NCBI RefSeq assembly: GCF_004328645.1
Contig: NZ_CP031395.1
Location: forward strand, 1,761,501 to 1,825,500
Direction of reading: 5' to 3'
Source: Hylemonella gracilis
GTDB taxonomy: Bacteria; Pseudomonadota; Gammaproteobacteria; Burkholderiales; Burkholderiaceae_C
DNA length: 64,000 nucleotides
How positions within the stretch are numbered: position 1 is the stretch's first letter; every line of letters starts with the position of its first letter. A program made the translations under genes and the position numbers. The notes under the pieces are model-generated. The model saw only the letters and a list, made by a program, of their open reading frames with translations. It was not told the DNA's origin and ran no database searches. Positions 9,375 to 18,271 of this stretch are shown in pieces.

Positions 9375-10622
9375 TCACCCCGCCACGGCATGGGCTGACG
9401 GCGGCCAGACTTGGGTCCGGTTGCGGCCCTGGCGTTTCGCCGCGTACAGCGCCTGGTCCGCGCAACTGATCAGCGCCTCGCCCTGATCGTCGTGCAGTGG
9501 GAAGGCCGCGACCCCGCAGGACAAGGTGACGGTCAGGGGCGCCGCGTCGCTGCCGCTGACACGCAGGGGCGTCTGGCCGAAGGCCGTGCGCAGAGCCTCG
9601 GCGCGCTGGACCGCGGTTTCCAGCGTGATGTCCGGCAACAGCAGCAGAAACTCCTCGCCGCCGTAGCGGAACACCATGTCCTGCGCGCGCACATGGCGCA
9701 GCATGAGCTGCGCCAGGCTCTGCAGCACCATGTCGCCGACCGCATGGCCCCTGGCGTCGTTGATGCACTTGAAATGGTCGACGTCGATCAGCAGCAGCGC
9801 CAGCGACGAACGCGCGGCGCGGCAGCGCGCCAGTTCAGGTTCGAGCACCTCGCCCAGGTAGCGCCGGTTGTACAGGCCGGTGAGCGGGTCGCGCACGGCC
9901 TGCTCCCGAAGGCGGGCTTGCAGGGCGTTGATCTTCTGGTATTGCTCGCGCAGCTTCAGATTGCTCTTGCGCCAGGCCAGGGCGCGCTGATGGCCGGTGT
10001 GCCCGAAGGCGACCAGGTAGAGCGTGAGTGTCACCATCGACAGCACCGTGGCGGCAGCGCCGGTGTCCGGGTTCAGCGGATAGTGCAGACCGCTGAACCA
10101 TACGACCGCGGCGCCCAGGCCCATGGTGGCCACCAGCCGCGGCAGGCCCGCGCGGCCGCCGTAGAAGGCGACGAAATTGATGTTGTTGCATGCAAACAGC
10201 ACGAAGCTGAGCCAGGTCGGGAAACCCAGTGCTGCAGCCCAGGCACCGCTGGCCGCGCAGTCCAGCAGCAGGTGCGGCATCTCGGCGCGCAATTGGTCGC
10301 GCGCGCTCCGCGCGCGCCAGTAAAGCAGGTGCGGGTAGACGTAAAACTGCCCGATCAACAGGGCCCAGAGCCAGAGGGGCGCATGGATGTCCGCCAGGTG
10401 CGCGCCCAGGGGCAGGCCCAGCAGCGCGCAGACGAAAAAGCGGTTGGCGTAGTTCATGCGCACCAGCCAGTGCGCGCGCGCCCGGTCCGTCGGACGTTTC
10501 GAAGTCGTGCGCGTCGCCTGGCGGGGCGGCATGTCCACGAAATCGGACGCGGTGCCCGCCGGCGCGCTGGTCGCCGGGCGGGGAATCTCCCCCATCAGGT
10601 GGATGGGTTGGCGGATGTTCAT
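9375..10622 (-). CDS. Diguanylate cyclase with MASE2 membrane sensor
   Basis: A 415-aa membrane protein predicted to make cyclic di-GMP from two GTP. Residues about 55-235 are a hydrophobic MASE2-type sensor domain (RMNYANRFFVCALLG near its start). A short coiled coil (REQYQKINALQARLREQ) leads into the GGDEF domain, DPLTGLYNRRYL onward. The active site is intact as GGEEF at 321-325. The inhibitory I-site RxxD is present as RAQD at 312-315, five residues before it, so product inhibition is expected. Closeness to a chemoreceptor suggests, but does not show, a motility role. Confidence 0.92.
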   Translation of the reverse strand: MNIRQPIHLMGEIPRPATSAPAGTASDFVDMPPRQATRTTSKRPTDRARAHWLVRMNYANRFFVCALLGLPLGAHLADIHAPLWLWALLIGQFYVYPHLLYWRARSARDQLRAEMPHLLLDCAASGAWAAALGFPTWLSFVLFACNNINFVAFYGGRAGLPRLVATMGLGAAVVWFSGLHYPLNPDTGAAATVLSMVTLTLYLVAFGHTGHQRALAWRKSNLKLREQYQKINALQARLREQAVRDPLTGLYNRRYLGEVLEPELARCRAARSSLALLLIDVDHFKCINDARGHAVGDMVLQSLAQLMLRHVRAQDMVFRYGGEEFLLLLPDITLETAVQRAEALRTAFGQTPLRVSGSDAAPLTVTLSCGVAAFPLHDDQGEALISCADQALYAAKRQGRNRTQVWPPSAHAVAG

Positions 10623-10758
10623 GGGAGGCCGGGTAACAAGCAAATCCGGAAACTCTAAATTTGAAACAGGGGCGGGGTCCATCCCAGCAATGGGGGAAGG
10701 GCATACCCTGGCGGGTGACTTCTCAGGACGGGGCTGCCGACCCCGGGGACAGGGAAGG

Positions 10759-12561
10759 TTAGAGCTCGGCGCCCTCGACCAGGAAGCGCAGCCGGCGCAC
10801 GCCTTGCCATTCATCGGCTTCCAGGCGAAACGCCAGCTTGACCCGGCTTTGGCTGGGGGGGAGCGGTTCCGCGCGGCCAAACCAGATGCCGTCCACCGCC
10901 TGGCCTTGGTGCCGCAGCTTGAGCGCCAGGTGCTTCTCGCCCACCAGGCGCTGGGACAGCACTTCCACTTCCTCGCTGAAGGTGGGTGGGGCGAAGCCCT
11001 GGCCCCAGACTTCTCGGGCGAGCGTGTCCACCACGTCCGTGCGGCGGTACTCCGGAGGCAGGGCGCCATCCGTCTCGATGCGGCGTGTGAGGGTGGCGGC
11101 ATCCAGCCATTCCCGCGCCACCTCGTTCAGTGCCTGCTTGAACACCTCGAAATGGACCTCGGCGATGGTGCAGCCCGCCGCCATCGCGTGACCACCAAAG
11201 CGCAGCAGCACGTCCGGATGGCGCTTGGAGACCAGGTCCAGCGCGTCGCGCAGGTGAAACCCGGGGATGGAGCGGCCCGACCCTTTGAGCTCGCCTTCGT
11301 GTCCCGGTGCCCGGCTGGCGGCGAAGACGAAGCTGGGGCGGTGCAGCTTGTCCTTGAGCCGCGCGGCGACGATGCCGACCACGCCTTCGTGGAAATCCGG
11401 GTCGAAGACGCAGAGTGCGCTCGGCAATTCTTCCTCTGGATCGTGGAGCTGTTCGACGATCTCCAGCGCCTGCGCTCGCATTTCTCCTTCGATCTCGCGC
11501 CGCTCGCGGTTGATGCCGTCGAGCATCCGCGCCAGTTCGTCGGCGCGGCTGGCGTCGTCGGTCAGCAGCAGTTCGATGCCCAATGTCATGTCGGCCAGTC
11601 GCCCTGCGGCGTTGATGCGTGGCCCGAGGGCGAAGCCGAAATCAAAGGCGCTGGCCTGGGCCGGTTTGCGAGACGCCACCTCGAACAGAGCACGCAGCCC
11701 TTCGGGCATATGGCCTTTGCGGATACGCTGCAGGCCTTGCGCGACCAGGCGCCGGTTGTTCGCGTCCAGCTTCACCACGTCGGCCACGGTGCCGAGCGCG
11801 ACCAAGGGCAGCAATGAGTCGAGTTTCGGCTGGGCATTCTTGGCTCCGGCGCTTGTCACGCCGTGTGCTGCGCCGCCCGAAGGGGTGCTCGCTGGCGCGG
11901 GGTGGCCCTGCACGGTGCTCGATGCCTCAAACGCGCCGCGCGCGCGCAGCTCCGCGCGCAGCGCCAGCAGGACGTAGAACATCACGCCCACGCCCGCCAA
12001 TGACTTGCTCTCGAAGGCATCGCCGGGCTGATTGGGGTTCACGATGACGTCCGCCCGTGGCAGTTCGGTTCCGGGCAGGTGGTGGTCGGTCACCAACACC
12101 CGCATGCCGAGTTCGCGCGCCAGCGCCACACCCTCGACGCTGGCGATGCCGTTGTCCACGGTGATGAGCAGGTCGGTGCCCTTGTCCTTCACCCGCTGAC
12201 TGATGGGCGGCGTGAGGCCATAGCCGTCCACCACCCGGTCGGGCACGAGGTAGTGCACGTGCTGCGCGCCCAGCATGCGCAGGCCGCGGATGCCTACGGC
12301 GCAGGCGGTGGCGCCATCGCAGTCGTAGTCGGCCACGATGCACAAGCGTTGACCGGCGGCGATCGCATCGGCCAGCAGTGTGGCGGCTTCGGCCGCGCCC
12401 TTGAGCGTGACGGGCGGCAGCAAGCGCGCGAGCGCGTCGTCCAGTTCCTCGGTTCCGCGCACGCCACGGGCGGCATACAGACGGGCCAGCAACGGGTGCA
12501 CACCGGCCTGTTCGAGTACCCAGGCGGCGCGCGGCGGGACATCGCGGGTGACGATCTTCAT
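10759..12561 (-). CDS. recJ: Single-stranded-DNA-specific exonuclease RecJ
   Basis: A 600-aa 5'-3' ssDNA exonuclease for RecF-pathway recombination and mismatch repair. DHH-family motifs are VADYDCDG (77-83), TVDNG (134-138) and VTDHHLPG (DHH at 159-161). The DHHA1 motif RFGGHAMAAG lies in the second half, followed by an OB-like C-terminus. An Ala/Ser/Gly-rich insertion of about 35 residues (VQGHPAPASTPSGGA onward) separates the metal-binding motifs from LVALGTVADVV. The start MKIVTRDVPPRAAW overlaps the upstream rpfE-like stop as ATGA, indicating translational coupling. Confidence 0.96.
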   Translation of the reverse strand: MKIVTRDVPPRAAWVLEQAGVHPLLARLYAARGVRGTEELDDALARLLPPVTLKGAAEAATLLADAIAAGQRLCIVADYDCDGATACAVGIRGLRMLGAQHVHYLVPDRVVDGYGLTPPISQRVKDKGTDLLITVDNGIASVEGVALARELGMRVLVTDHHLPGTELPRADVIVNPNQPGDAFESKSLAGVGVMFYVLLALRAELRARGAFEASSTVQGHPAPASTPSGGAAHGVTSAGAKNAQPKLDSLLPLVALGTVADVVKLDANNRRLVAQGLQRIRKGHMPEGLRALFEVASRKPAQASAFDFGFALGPRINAAGRLADMTLGIELLLTDDASRADELARMLDGINRERREIEGEMRAQALEIVEQLHDPEEELPSALCVFDPDFHEGVVGIVAARLKDKLHRPSFVFAASRAPGHEGELKGSGRSIPGFHLRDALDLVSKRHPDVLLRFGGHAMAAGCTIAEVHFEVFKQALNEVAREWLDAATLTRRIETDGALPPEYRRTDVVDTLAREVWGQGFAPPTFSEEVEVLSQRLVGEKHLALKLRHQGQAVDGIWFGRAEPLPPSQSRVKLAFRLEADEWQGVRRLRFLVEGAEL

Positions 12562-13625
12562 GCGGGAACCAGCAATTCGGCGAGGGCCTGATTCTGAACG
12601 CCTCGGCGCACGCGCTGGCGCAAGCGATGCCACCAAGCGCCGGCGGCGGGTGCCGAGCGCTCCGAGGTCACCAGGGTGTCGAGGCCGCAGAGCACAAGAC
12701 GGGTCGGCGTTTGGGCCGGGTCCGTCGGGGCACCCTCTTGCTTGTCCATCCGCACGGCCATCCGAGCGGCCAGCTGCGCATCCAGCTCTCGCCAGGCTTC
12801 GGCCCAGGCCCGCCAGTCGCCGTGGGCATGGCCATGCAGCGCCGGGCCGCTCAGGCTGTCCAGGACGATCCATGGTGCTTGTGGTTCGGGGGCGGTGGCC
12901 AGGGCGCCGCAACCGTGCAGCCAGAAAGAGTTGACGGATGGCAGGCCACGTGCCTCGCGTGCATCGTTGGCGGCGTGGGTATAGAGCAGCATTTGCATTT
13001 CATTTTGCAGGCGACGCAACAGCGGTGCGCCGGGGGACGAGGACGGCAGCCAAGGTGCTACGTCACCGCCCAGTGCCAGCACGCGTCCGGGCGCGGGGCT
13101 GCGCAGACCGCGTAGCGCTTCGCCACAGACCAGCCACTGCCCGGGGCGGTCCAGGTGCAGGGTCAGTCCGTCCTCGGCGAAATACGGTTGCATGGCGACG
13201 CAGAAGGCCCGGGCTTCGGCCTCGTCCAGCTGCAACTGGCTGGGGTCGCTCAAGCGCACCTGGGTCTGGCCGACACCTTGAGGCAGAACCCAGTGCGCGG
13301 GTGTCAGGAAGGCCCAGGCCGTGGTGCCTGCGTCAGGCAGGCGCAAGGTGTGCGCGCGCAGCGCGGCCCAGGGTGGGGCTTGCGGGTCCAGGCCTTGGGC
13401 TTGGGCCAGGATCACCTCGTGCGCGCTGACCGCGCCCTGCGCGTCCAGGCGCCGTGTGCGCGGCGGGGCCTCGCCCAGTTGGTCTTGCAGCCAAGGCAGC
13501 CAGCGTCCACGGGCGCGCGAGGGCGCGGCGTCCTTGAAGGTGGCCTGCAGTGCCGCCCGCGCCGCGGGCGCCGCTACGGCGTCGTCCACCAGGGCATGGG
13601 GAATCAGGAGGTGCGAAAAAGACAT
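12558..13625 (-). CDS. RpfE-like conserved protein upstream of recJ
   Basis: A 355-aa cytoplasmic protein beginning MSFSHLLIPHALVDDAVA. It has no membrane segment and no motif I can assign to a catalytic family. The sequence and the rpfE-recJ order match the RpfE-type protein next to recJ in the Xanthomonas rpf region, and related proteins are sometimes labelled phosphoglycerate mutase-like. The stop overlaps the recJ start (ATGA), so the two are probably co-translated. It is divergent from lolC across 64 bp. The function is not established, so the name reflects similarity and context only. Confidence 0.75.
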   Translation of the reverse strand: MSFSHLLIPHALVDDAVAAPAARAALQATFKDAAPSRARGRWLPWLQDQLGEAPPRTRRLDAQGAVSAHEVILAQAQGLDPQAPPWAALRAHTLRLPDAGTTAWAFLTPAHWVLPQGVGQTQVRLSDPSQLQLDEAEARAFCVAMQPYFAEDGLTLHLDRPGQWLVCGEALRGLRSPAPGRVLALGGDVAPWLPSSSPGAPLLRRLQNEMQMLLYTHAANDAREARGLPSVNSFWLHGCGALATAPEPQAPWIVLDSLSGPALHGHAHGDWRAWAEAWRELDAQLAARMAVRMDKQEGAPTDPAQTPTRLVLCGLDTLVTSERSAPAAGAWWHRLRQRVRRGVQNQALAELLVPA

Positions 13626-13631
13626 GGGCGG

Positions 13632-13637
13632 ATTGTC
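13632..13637 (-). promoter_or_regulatory. Putative -10 element close to the rpfE-like start
   Basis: GACAAT then CCGCCC then ATG (13625) on the minus strand. The element ends 6 nt before the start codon, which would give a leaderless transcript. The palindrome CTGTACAG lies next to it at 13638-13645. Confidence 0.35.
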
Positions 13638-13689
13638 CTGTACAGTCCCACCGCTTCGAGCAATCCGGAAAAGAACAGACGGGACCTGC

Positions 13690-14973
13690 ATGGAATGGCC
13701 TTATGAACTGAGCCTGGGCTGGCGCTACACGCGCGCGGGCCGGGCGACACGGCGAAACGGCTTCATCTCTTTCATTTCAGGCGTGTCCATGCTGGGCATC
13801 GCGCTCGGGGTGGCCGCGCTCATCATCGTGCTGTCCGTGATGAACGGCTTCCAGAAAGAGGTGCGTGACCGCATGCTGGGCGTGGTCTCGCACATCGAAA
13901 TCTATTCCGCCGACGGGATGGCCCTGCCGGATGCCGGGCGCACCCTGGCGCTGGTGCGCCAGCACCCCGAAGTCGTCGGTGCGGCGCCCTTCATCGCCGC
14001 GCAAGCCCTGCTGGCGCGAGGCGAAGACATGAAGGGGGCCGTCCTGCGCGGCATCGTGCCCGACCTGGAAGGCCAGGTGACCGACCTCGCCGCGGGCCTG
14101 CAAGGCGATGCGGGCAACGCGCGCGTGCTGGAGCGATTGGTGCCCGGCGAGTTCGGCATCGTGCTGGGGCGCGAACTGGCACGCCAACTCGGTGTGCGCG
14201 TGGGCGACCCGGTGACCCTGATCGCGCCCAGCGGCCAAGTGACGCCCGCCGGCGTGCTGCCGCGCATGAAACAGATGAGGGTGGTGGGCTTGTTCAACTC
14301 CGGTCACTACGAATACGACTCGGGCCTCGCGCTGATGCACGTGGCGGACGCGGCACGCATCTTTCGGTTGGAAGGTGCCACCGGCATCCGGGTCAAGCTC
14401 AAGGATCTGCACCAGGCGCGGGAGGTGGCTTCGGATCTCGTCGTCGCGCTGGCGCGGGAACAGAACCAGGACGTGGTTGTGCGCGACTGGACGCAGCAGA
14501 ACCGCACCTGGTTCGCTGCCGTGCAACTCGAAAAGCGCATGATGTTCATTATCCTCACGCTCATCGTCGCGGTGGCCGCCTTCAACCTGGTCTCGACCCT
14601 GGTGATGACGGTGACCGACAAGCGCGCCGACATCGCCATCCTGCGCACGCTGGGCGCGAGTCCGGCCAGCATCATGGGCGTGTTCGTGGTGCAGGGCTCG
14701 CTGGTGGGCGTGATCGGCACGCTGGCGGGACTGGCCCTGGGCCTGGGCGTGGCGTTCAACATCGACGTGCTGGTGCCCGCGCTTGAGCGCCTGCTGCACG
14801 CCAGCTTCCTGCCGCAGGACATCTACCTGATCAGTCGCATGCCCAGCGAGCCGCTGGCCAGCGACATCGTGCCCATCGCCTTGATTTCCCTGGTGCTGGC
14901 TTTCGCGGCCACGCTCTACCCGAGCTGGCGCGCCAGCCGTGTGAATCCTGCGGAGGCGCTGCGTTATGAATGA
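13690..14973 (+). CDS. lolC: Lipoprotein-releasing ABC transporter permease LolC/LolE
   Basis: A 427-aa inner-membrane permease of the Lol system that extracts outer-membrane lipoproteins for LolA. The N-terminus [17 protein letters not shown] and [32 protein letters not shown] are hallmark. A large periplasmic domain follows, then three membrane segments and the C-terminal FtsX-like motif [18 protein letters not shown]. Many betaproteobacteria have a single LolC/E-type permease (LolF), and only one is seen here. The start has a weak GGGA 6 nt upstream. The last codons overlap the lolD start by 8 nt. Confidence 0.95.
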   Translation: MEWPYELSLGWRYTRAGRATRRNGFISFISGVSMLGIALGVAALIIVLSVMNGFQKEVRDRMLGVVSHIEIYSADGMALPDAGRTLALVRQHPEVVGAAPFIAAQALLARGEDMKGAVLRGIVPDLEGQVTDLAAGLQGDAGNARVLERLVPGEFGIVLGRELARQLGVRVGDPVTLIAPSGQVTPAGVLPRMKQMRVVGLFNSGHYEYDSGLALMHVADAARIFRLEGATGIRVKLKDLHQAREVASDLVVALAREQNQDVVVRDWTQQNRTWFAAVQLEKRMMFIILTLIVAVAAFNLVSTLVMTVTDKRADIAILRTLGASPASIMGVFVVQGSLVGVIGTLAGLALGLGVAFNIDVLVPALERLLHASFLPQDIYLISRMPSEPLASDIVPIALISLVLAFAATLYPSWRASRVNPAEALRYE

Positions 14974-15700
14974 ATCCATGACGACTTCCTCGCTCGGCAA
15001 CCTGTCGTCCTCGTCATCACCCGATGGAGCCGTTGTCTTGCAGGCACAGGGCCTGCAGAAGCGCTACACCGAAGGCCGGCTCGACGTGACCGTGCTGCGC
15101 GGCGTGGACCTGCAGGTGCACGCAGGCGAAATCCTTGCCGTGGTCGGTGCCTCGGGTTCGGGCAAGAGCACGCTGCTGCATCTGCTGGGCGGGCTCGATG
15201 CACCCAGCGCCGGGCAGGTGCACTTGATGGGGCAGGATTTTTCCGCGCTCTCCGCCACGGTGCAGGGGCAGTTGCGCAACCAACACCTGGGATTTGTCTA
15301 CCAGTTTCATCACCTGCTGCCCGAATTCAGCGCTCAGGACAATGTGGCCATGCCGCTGTGGATCCGCCGCTTGCCGCGCGCCGAGGCGGCACTGCAGGCC
15401 GCGCGCGTGCTGGAAGCCGTGGGTTTGGGCGAGCGCCTGCATCACCGTCCCGCCGAACTGTCGGGCGGCGAGCGCCAGCGCGTGGCGATCGCGCGGGCGC
15501 TGGTCACGCGCCCCGCCTGTGTGTTGGCGGACGAGCCCACGGGCAACCTGGATCGCGGCACGGCCGAGGGGGTGTTCGAGTTGATGTTGCGCCTGGCGCG
15601 CGAACAGGGCATGGCCTTCATCGTCGTCACGCACGATGAGACGCTGGCGGTGCGCTGCCAGCGGACCTTGCGTCTGGACCAGGGCTTGCTGGTGGCCTGA
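14966..15700 (+). CDS. lolD: Lipoprotein-releasing system ATP-binding protein LolD
   Basis: A 244-aa ABC ATPase powering LolC. Walker A is GASGSGKST (about residue 55), the Q-loop lies in [12 protein letters not shown], the signature is LSGGERQR, Walker B is [12 protein letters not shown] and the switch His is in VVTHDE. The phrase [19 protein letters not shown] is characteristic of LolD. The ATG overlaps lolC by 8 nt. An N-terminal tail of about 25 residues precedes the ABC core, so a slightly later start is possible. Confidence 0.96.
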   Translation: MNESMTTSSLGNLSSSSSPDGAVVLQAQGLQKRYTEGRLDVTVLRGVDLQVHAGEILAVVGASGSGKSTLLHLLGGLDAPSAGQVHLMGQDFSALSATVQGQLRNQHLGFVYQFHHLLPEFSAQDNVAMPLWIRRLPRAEAALQAARVLEAVGLGERLHHRPAELSGGERQRVAIARALVTRPACVLADEPTGNLDRGTAEGVFELMLRLAREQGMAFIVVTHDETLAVRCQRTLRLDQGLLVA

Positions 15701-15855
15701 GATCGAACTCCGCAGGGTAGGCCAGTTTTACGCTGGCTTTACCCAGGTTTGCATTCGAGGCATCGGGACGCTACGTCGCCGTTTCATCATTGGCCATGAG
15801 TGGCCTCCCCAGGTGTGACCTCGCGTCCGGGCGTCATGGCCGCGATGGAGAGCGT

Positions 15856-16179
15856 ATGAACATGCACCTACATGATGCGGTGGTTCAGGCCTCACCGTTC
15901 CCGGTTTTTTCCGTGACGGTGGACGCGCTGGCCCGGGAAATCTACGAAACCGCGACGCCGGCCATCCGCGCGCACATGAAAGCGCAGGCCTGCGCGCGCG
16001 TGGTCCCCGAACTGACCACCGAGGAACGTGCCCGCCTGCTGCGCCTGCTGACACGGCGGGACCCGGTCATGCTGGCCGAGATCCAGCGCGAAGAACCGGA
16101 CTGGGCGGGCAACGGCGTCGGCGCGGCCCTGCTCTGGATGGTCGAGGTCGATCAGCAGTCACCCGTGACCTCGCGTTGA
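15856..16179 (+). CDS. Conserved hypothetical protein, 107 aa
   Basis: Small soluble protein with no recognised domain. It is mostly helical-looking with Arg/Glu-rich stretches (TTEERARLLRLLTRRD) and contains EIQREEPDW. The ATG giving MNMHLHDAVVQ is chosen because GGAG lies 5 nt upstream; an alternative in-frame ATG at 15790 has no such site. Codon use and GC match the neighbours. The 155 bp between lolD and this gene hold only a weak GCCAG/CTGGC hairpin (15721-15736). Confidence 0.6.
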   Translation: MNMHLHDAVVQASPFPVFSVTVDALAREIYETATPAIRAHMKAQACARVVPELTTEERARLLRLLTRRDPVMLAEIQREEPDWAGNGVGAALLWMVEVDQQSPVTSR

Positions 16180-16259
16180 TCTGACTGAAGCTGAAGCGCG
16201 CCGATCGGGCGAACGGATCGGGGGCGCGAATCGGCGTTTTGTCCGCGTTCCGCCCGGTG

Positions 16260-17300
16260 TCAGGCCACGCGGTGGAACCAGAGCATCGACAGCGTGGCGC
16301 TGGCCATCACCAGCAAGGCACCCAACAGGGCCAGCAGCGCGGTGATTTCGGTTTCCTTCTTTTCGAGCGTCAGGCGCGAACTCAGCGTCTCGTAGACCTG
16401 CGTCAACGCATCGGCCGAGGCCGCGTGGAAATACTCCCCGCGCGTTTGCTGCGCGATGCTCTTGAGTGACTCCTCGTCCAGGCGCGCGTGCATGGACCAG
16501 CCCTCGAAACCGACCGTCACGCCTTCGACCGTGCCCACGCCCACGGTGTAGATCCGCACCCCCCGGTCGGCTGCCAGCTTGGCCGCTTCCAGCGGGTCAA
16601 TGCCCGTGGTGCGCTGGCCGTCGGTGAGCAGGATGACGGCAGCCGAATCATAGGAACCCGGTGCCACGGGCGCGGCCAGCGGTCTTGGGGGCGGGGTGTC
16701 CAGCGATTGGCCGCGCGGCTGTCCGGGGCGGCCGTAGGCGAGCTGTCCCAGGTCGATGCCCGCCTCGGGAAAGATGGCGGCCAGCGAGAGCACGATGCCG
16801 TTGCCGATGGCCGTGCCGCGCTGCAATTGAAAGCGGTCGATGGCCGCGTTCAGGTCCTCGTGGTTGGTCGTGGGCAGCTGCGCGATCTGCGCCGAGCCCG
16901 CGAAAGCGACGATGCCGACCTTCACGTGGCGCGGCAGGTCGACCAGGAAGGCTCGGGCCGCAGCCTGTGCCGCCTCCAGTCGGCTGGGTTCGACGTCGGT
17001 GGCGCGCATGCTGCCGGACACGTCGATGGCCAGCATGATGGTCTCCTGCTGCGTGGGCAAGGCGATCCGGGCCAGCGGACGCGCGGCGGCCAGCAGCAGC
17101 GCGATCAGGGCCAGCAGCAGCAAGGCCGGGGGCAGGTGCCGTCGCCATGGGCGCTGCGGCGTCATGGCCTGCTTGATCAGCGTCAGGCTGGCGTAGGTCA
17201 GCACCTGTCGGCGCTTGCGCCGCCACAGCCAGACATAAAGGCCGACCAGCAGGGGCAGCAACAGCAGCGACAGCAGCAGCGTGGGCCAAAGGAAACTCAT
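16260..17300 (-). CDS. VWA domain membrane protein (BatA-like)
   Basis: A 346-aa inner-membrane protein. Two N-terminal membrane segments (about 3-25 and 57-76) precede a von Willebrand factor A domain with an intact MIDAS, DVSGS at 93-97, and downstream Thr/Asp positions (LLTDGQRTTG). A C-terminal membrane segment closes the protein. It overlaps the DUF58 gene by 4 nt and is the last gene of the MoxR operon. In many such operons a second VWA/TPR protein (BatB/C) and a BatD follow; none does here. The molecular role is probably a MoxR-assisted maturation or stress function, not proven. Confidence 0.88.
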   Translation of the reverse strand: MSFLWPTLLLSLLLLPLLVGLYVWLWRRKRRQVLTYASLTLIKQAMTPQRPWRRHLPPALLLLALIALLLAAARPLARIALPTQQETIMLAIDVSGSMRATDVEPSRLEAAQAAARAFLVDLPRHVKVGIVAFAGSAQIAQLPTTNHEDLNAAIDRFQLQRGTAIGNGIVLSLAAIFPEAGIDLGQLAYGRPGQPRGQSLDTPPPRPLAAPVAPGSYDSAAVILLTDGQRTTGIDPLEAAKLAADRGVRIYTVGVGTVEGVTVGFEGWSMHARLDEESLKSIAQQTRGEYFHAASADALTQVYETLSSRLTLEKKETEITALLALLGALLVMASATLSMLWFHRVA

Positions 17301-18268
17301 GCGACCTCCTTCTCGACCAGGTGCAGTCCCCGAGGCCGTTGCGCAGGTGTTCCGGCCCGCGCCGCGCCGCTGCGGGCACGTCCGGCGCGCAACCTGGCAA
17401 AACGCAGCAGCGCGGGCAGCAGGTCTTCGTCCGCCGCGAGTTCCAGTTGATCGCTGCCAATGCGCGTGAGTGTGTCGCGCAAGGCTGCCTCGCGCTGCGC
17501 GGCCAGGTGAGCGAACCGCTTCCGGAACACCGGGTCTTGCGTGTCCACCAGCAGCACTTCGCCGGTCTCGGCATCCCGCAGGGGCAGCAGGCCCAGATCA
17601 GGCAACTGCTGCTCGAGCGGGTCGTAGAGGCGCACGGCCACCATGTCATGACGGCTGGCCAGATGTGCACAGGGGCGTTCCCAGCCGGGTTCGCTGATGA
17701 AGTCCGAGAGCAGGAAGACCGTGCTGCGGCGGCGCAGCAGGTGGCTGGCCGCGTTCACCAGGTCTTGCAGGCGCGTGGTGCCGGAGTCCTCCCGCCCGGG
17801 CGCGGCCACCGGTCCTTGCAGCAGATGCAGCAGTCGCAGCACATGCAGGCGACTGGCGCCGGGTGGCAGGATGGCGCGCACGCCCCGGTCATAGAGCAGG
17901 GCACCGACACGGTTGCCGTGGCGCGTGAGCAGGCGTGCCAGGACGGTGACGAAATCCACCAGCTGCGCGCGTTTGGGGCGTCGGCCTGAACCGAAGTCGA
18001 GCGAGGCACTGAGATCGATCAGGAACCAGGCGCTGAGTTCGCGATCCTCGGTATACACGCGCACATGAGGGTGTTGCAGGCGCGCCGTGACGTTCCAGTC
18101 GATGTGACGCACATCGTCGCCATCCTGGTACTCGCGCAGATCCGCCAAGTCCAGGCCCATGCCACGCAGCAAGGTGCGGTGATCGCCCTGCAGCAACCCA
18201 TCGAGGCGGCGTAGCACCGTCCACTCCAGCCGCTGGAGGGTGTGTTCGGCCGTTTTGTGCGTCTGCAT
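17297..18268 (-). CDS. DUF58 domain protein
   Basis: A 323-aa cytoplasmic protein of the DUF58 family, which regularly accompanies MoxR ATPases and VWA proteins. The signature DGDDVRHIDWNVTAR lies near residue 48-62 and is followed by WFLIDLSASLDFGSG, a degenerate MIDAS-like segment, and later VFLLSDFISEPGWE. No membrane segment precedes the domain, unlike the longer membrane-anchored DUF58 proteins. It starts 3 nt after the MoxR stop and overlaps the VWA gene, so the three form one translation-coupled unit. Confidence 0.9.
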   Translation of the reverse strand: MQTHKTAEHTLQRLEWTVLRRLDGLLQGDHRTLLRGMGLDLADLREYQDGDDVRHIDWNVTARLQHPHVRVYTEDRELSAWFLIDLSASLDFGSGRRPKRAQLVDFVTVLARLLTRHGNRVGALLYDRGVRAILPPGASRLHVLRLLHLLQGPVAAPGREDSGTTRLQDLVNAASHLLRRRSTVFLLSDFISEPGWERPCAHLASRHDMVAVRLYDPLEQQLPDLGLLPLRDAETGEVLLVDTQDPVFRKRFAHLAAQREAALRDTLTRIGSDQLELAADEDLLPALLRFARLRAGRARSGAARAGTPAQRPRGLHLVEKEVA

Positions 18269-18271
18269 GAT

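Noticed and set aside
15721..15739. GCCAG/CTGGC hairpin with TTT after lolD as a terminator
   Set aside because: The stem is only 5 bp and the T run only 3; too weak to call.
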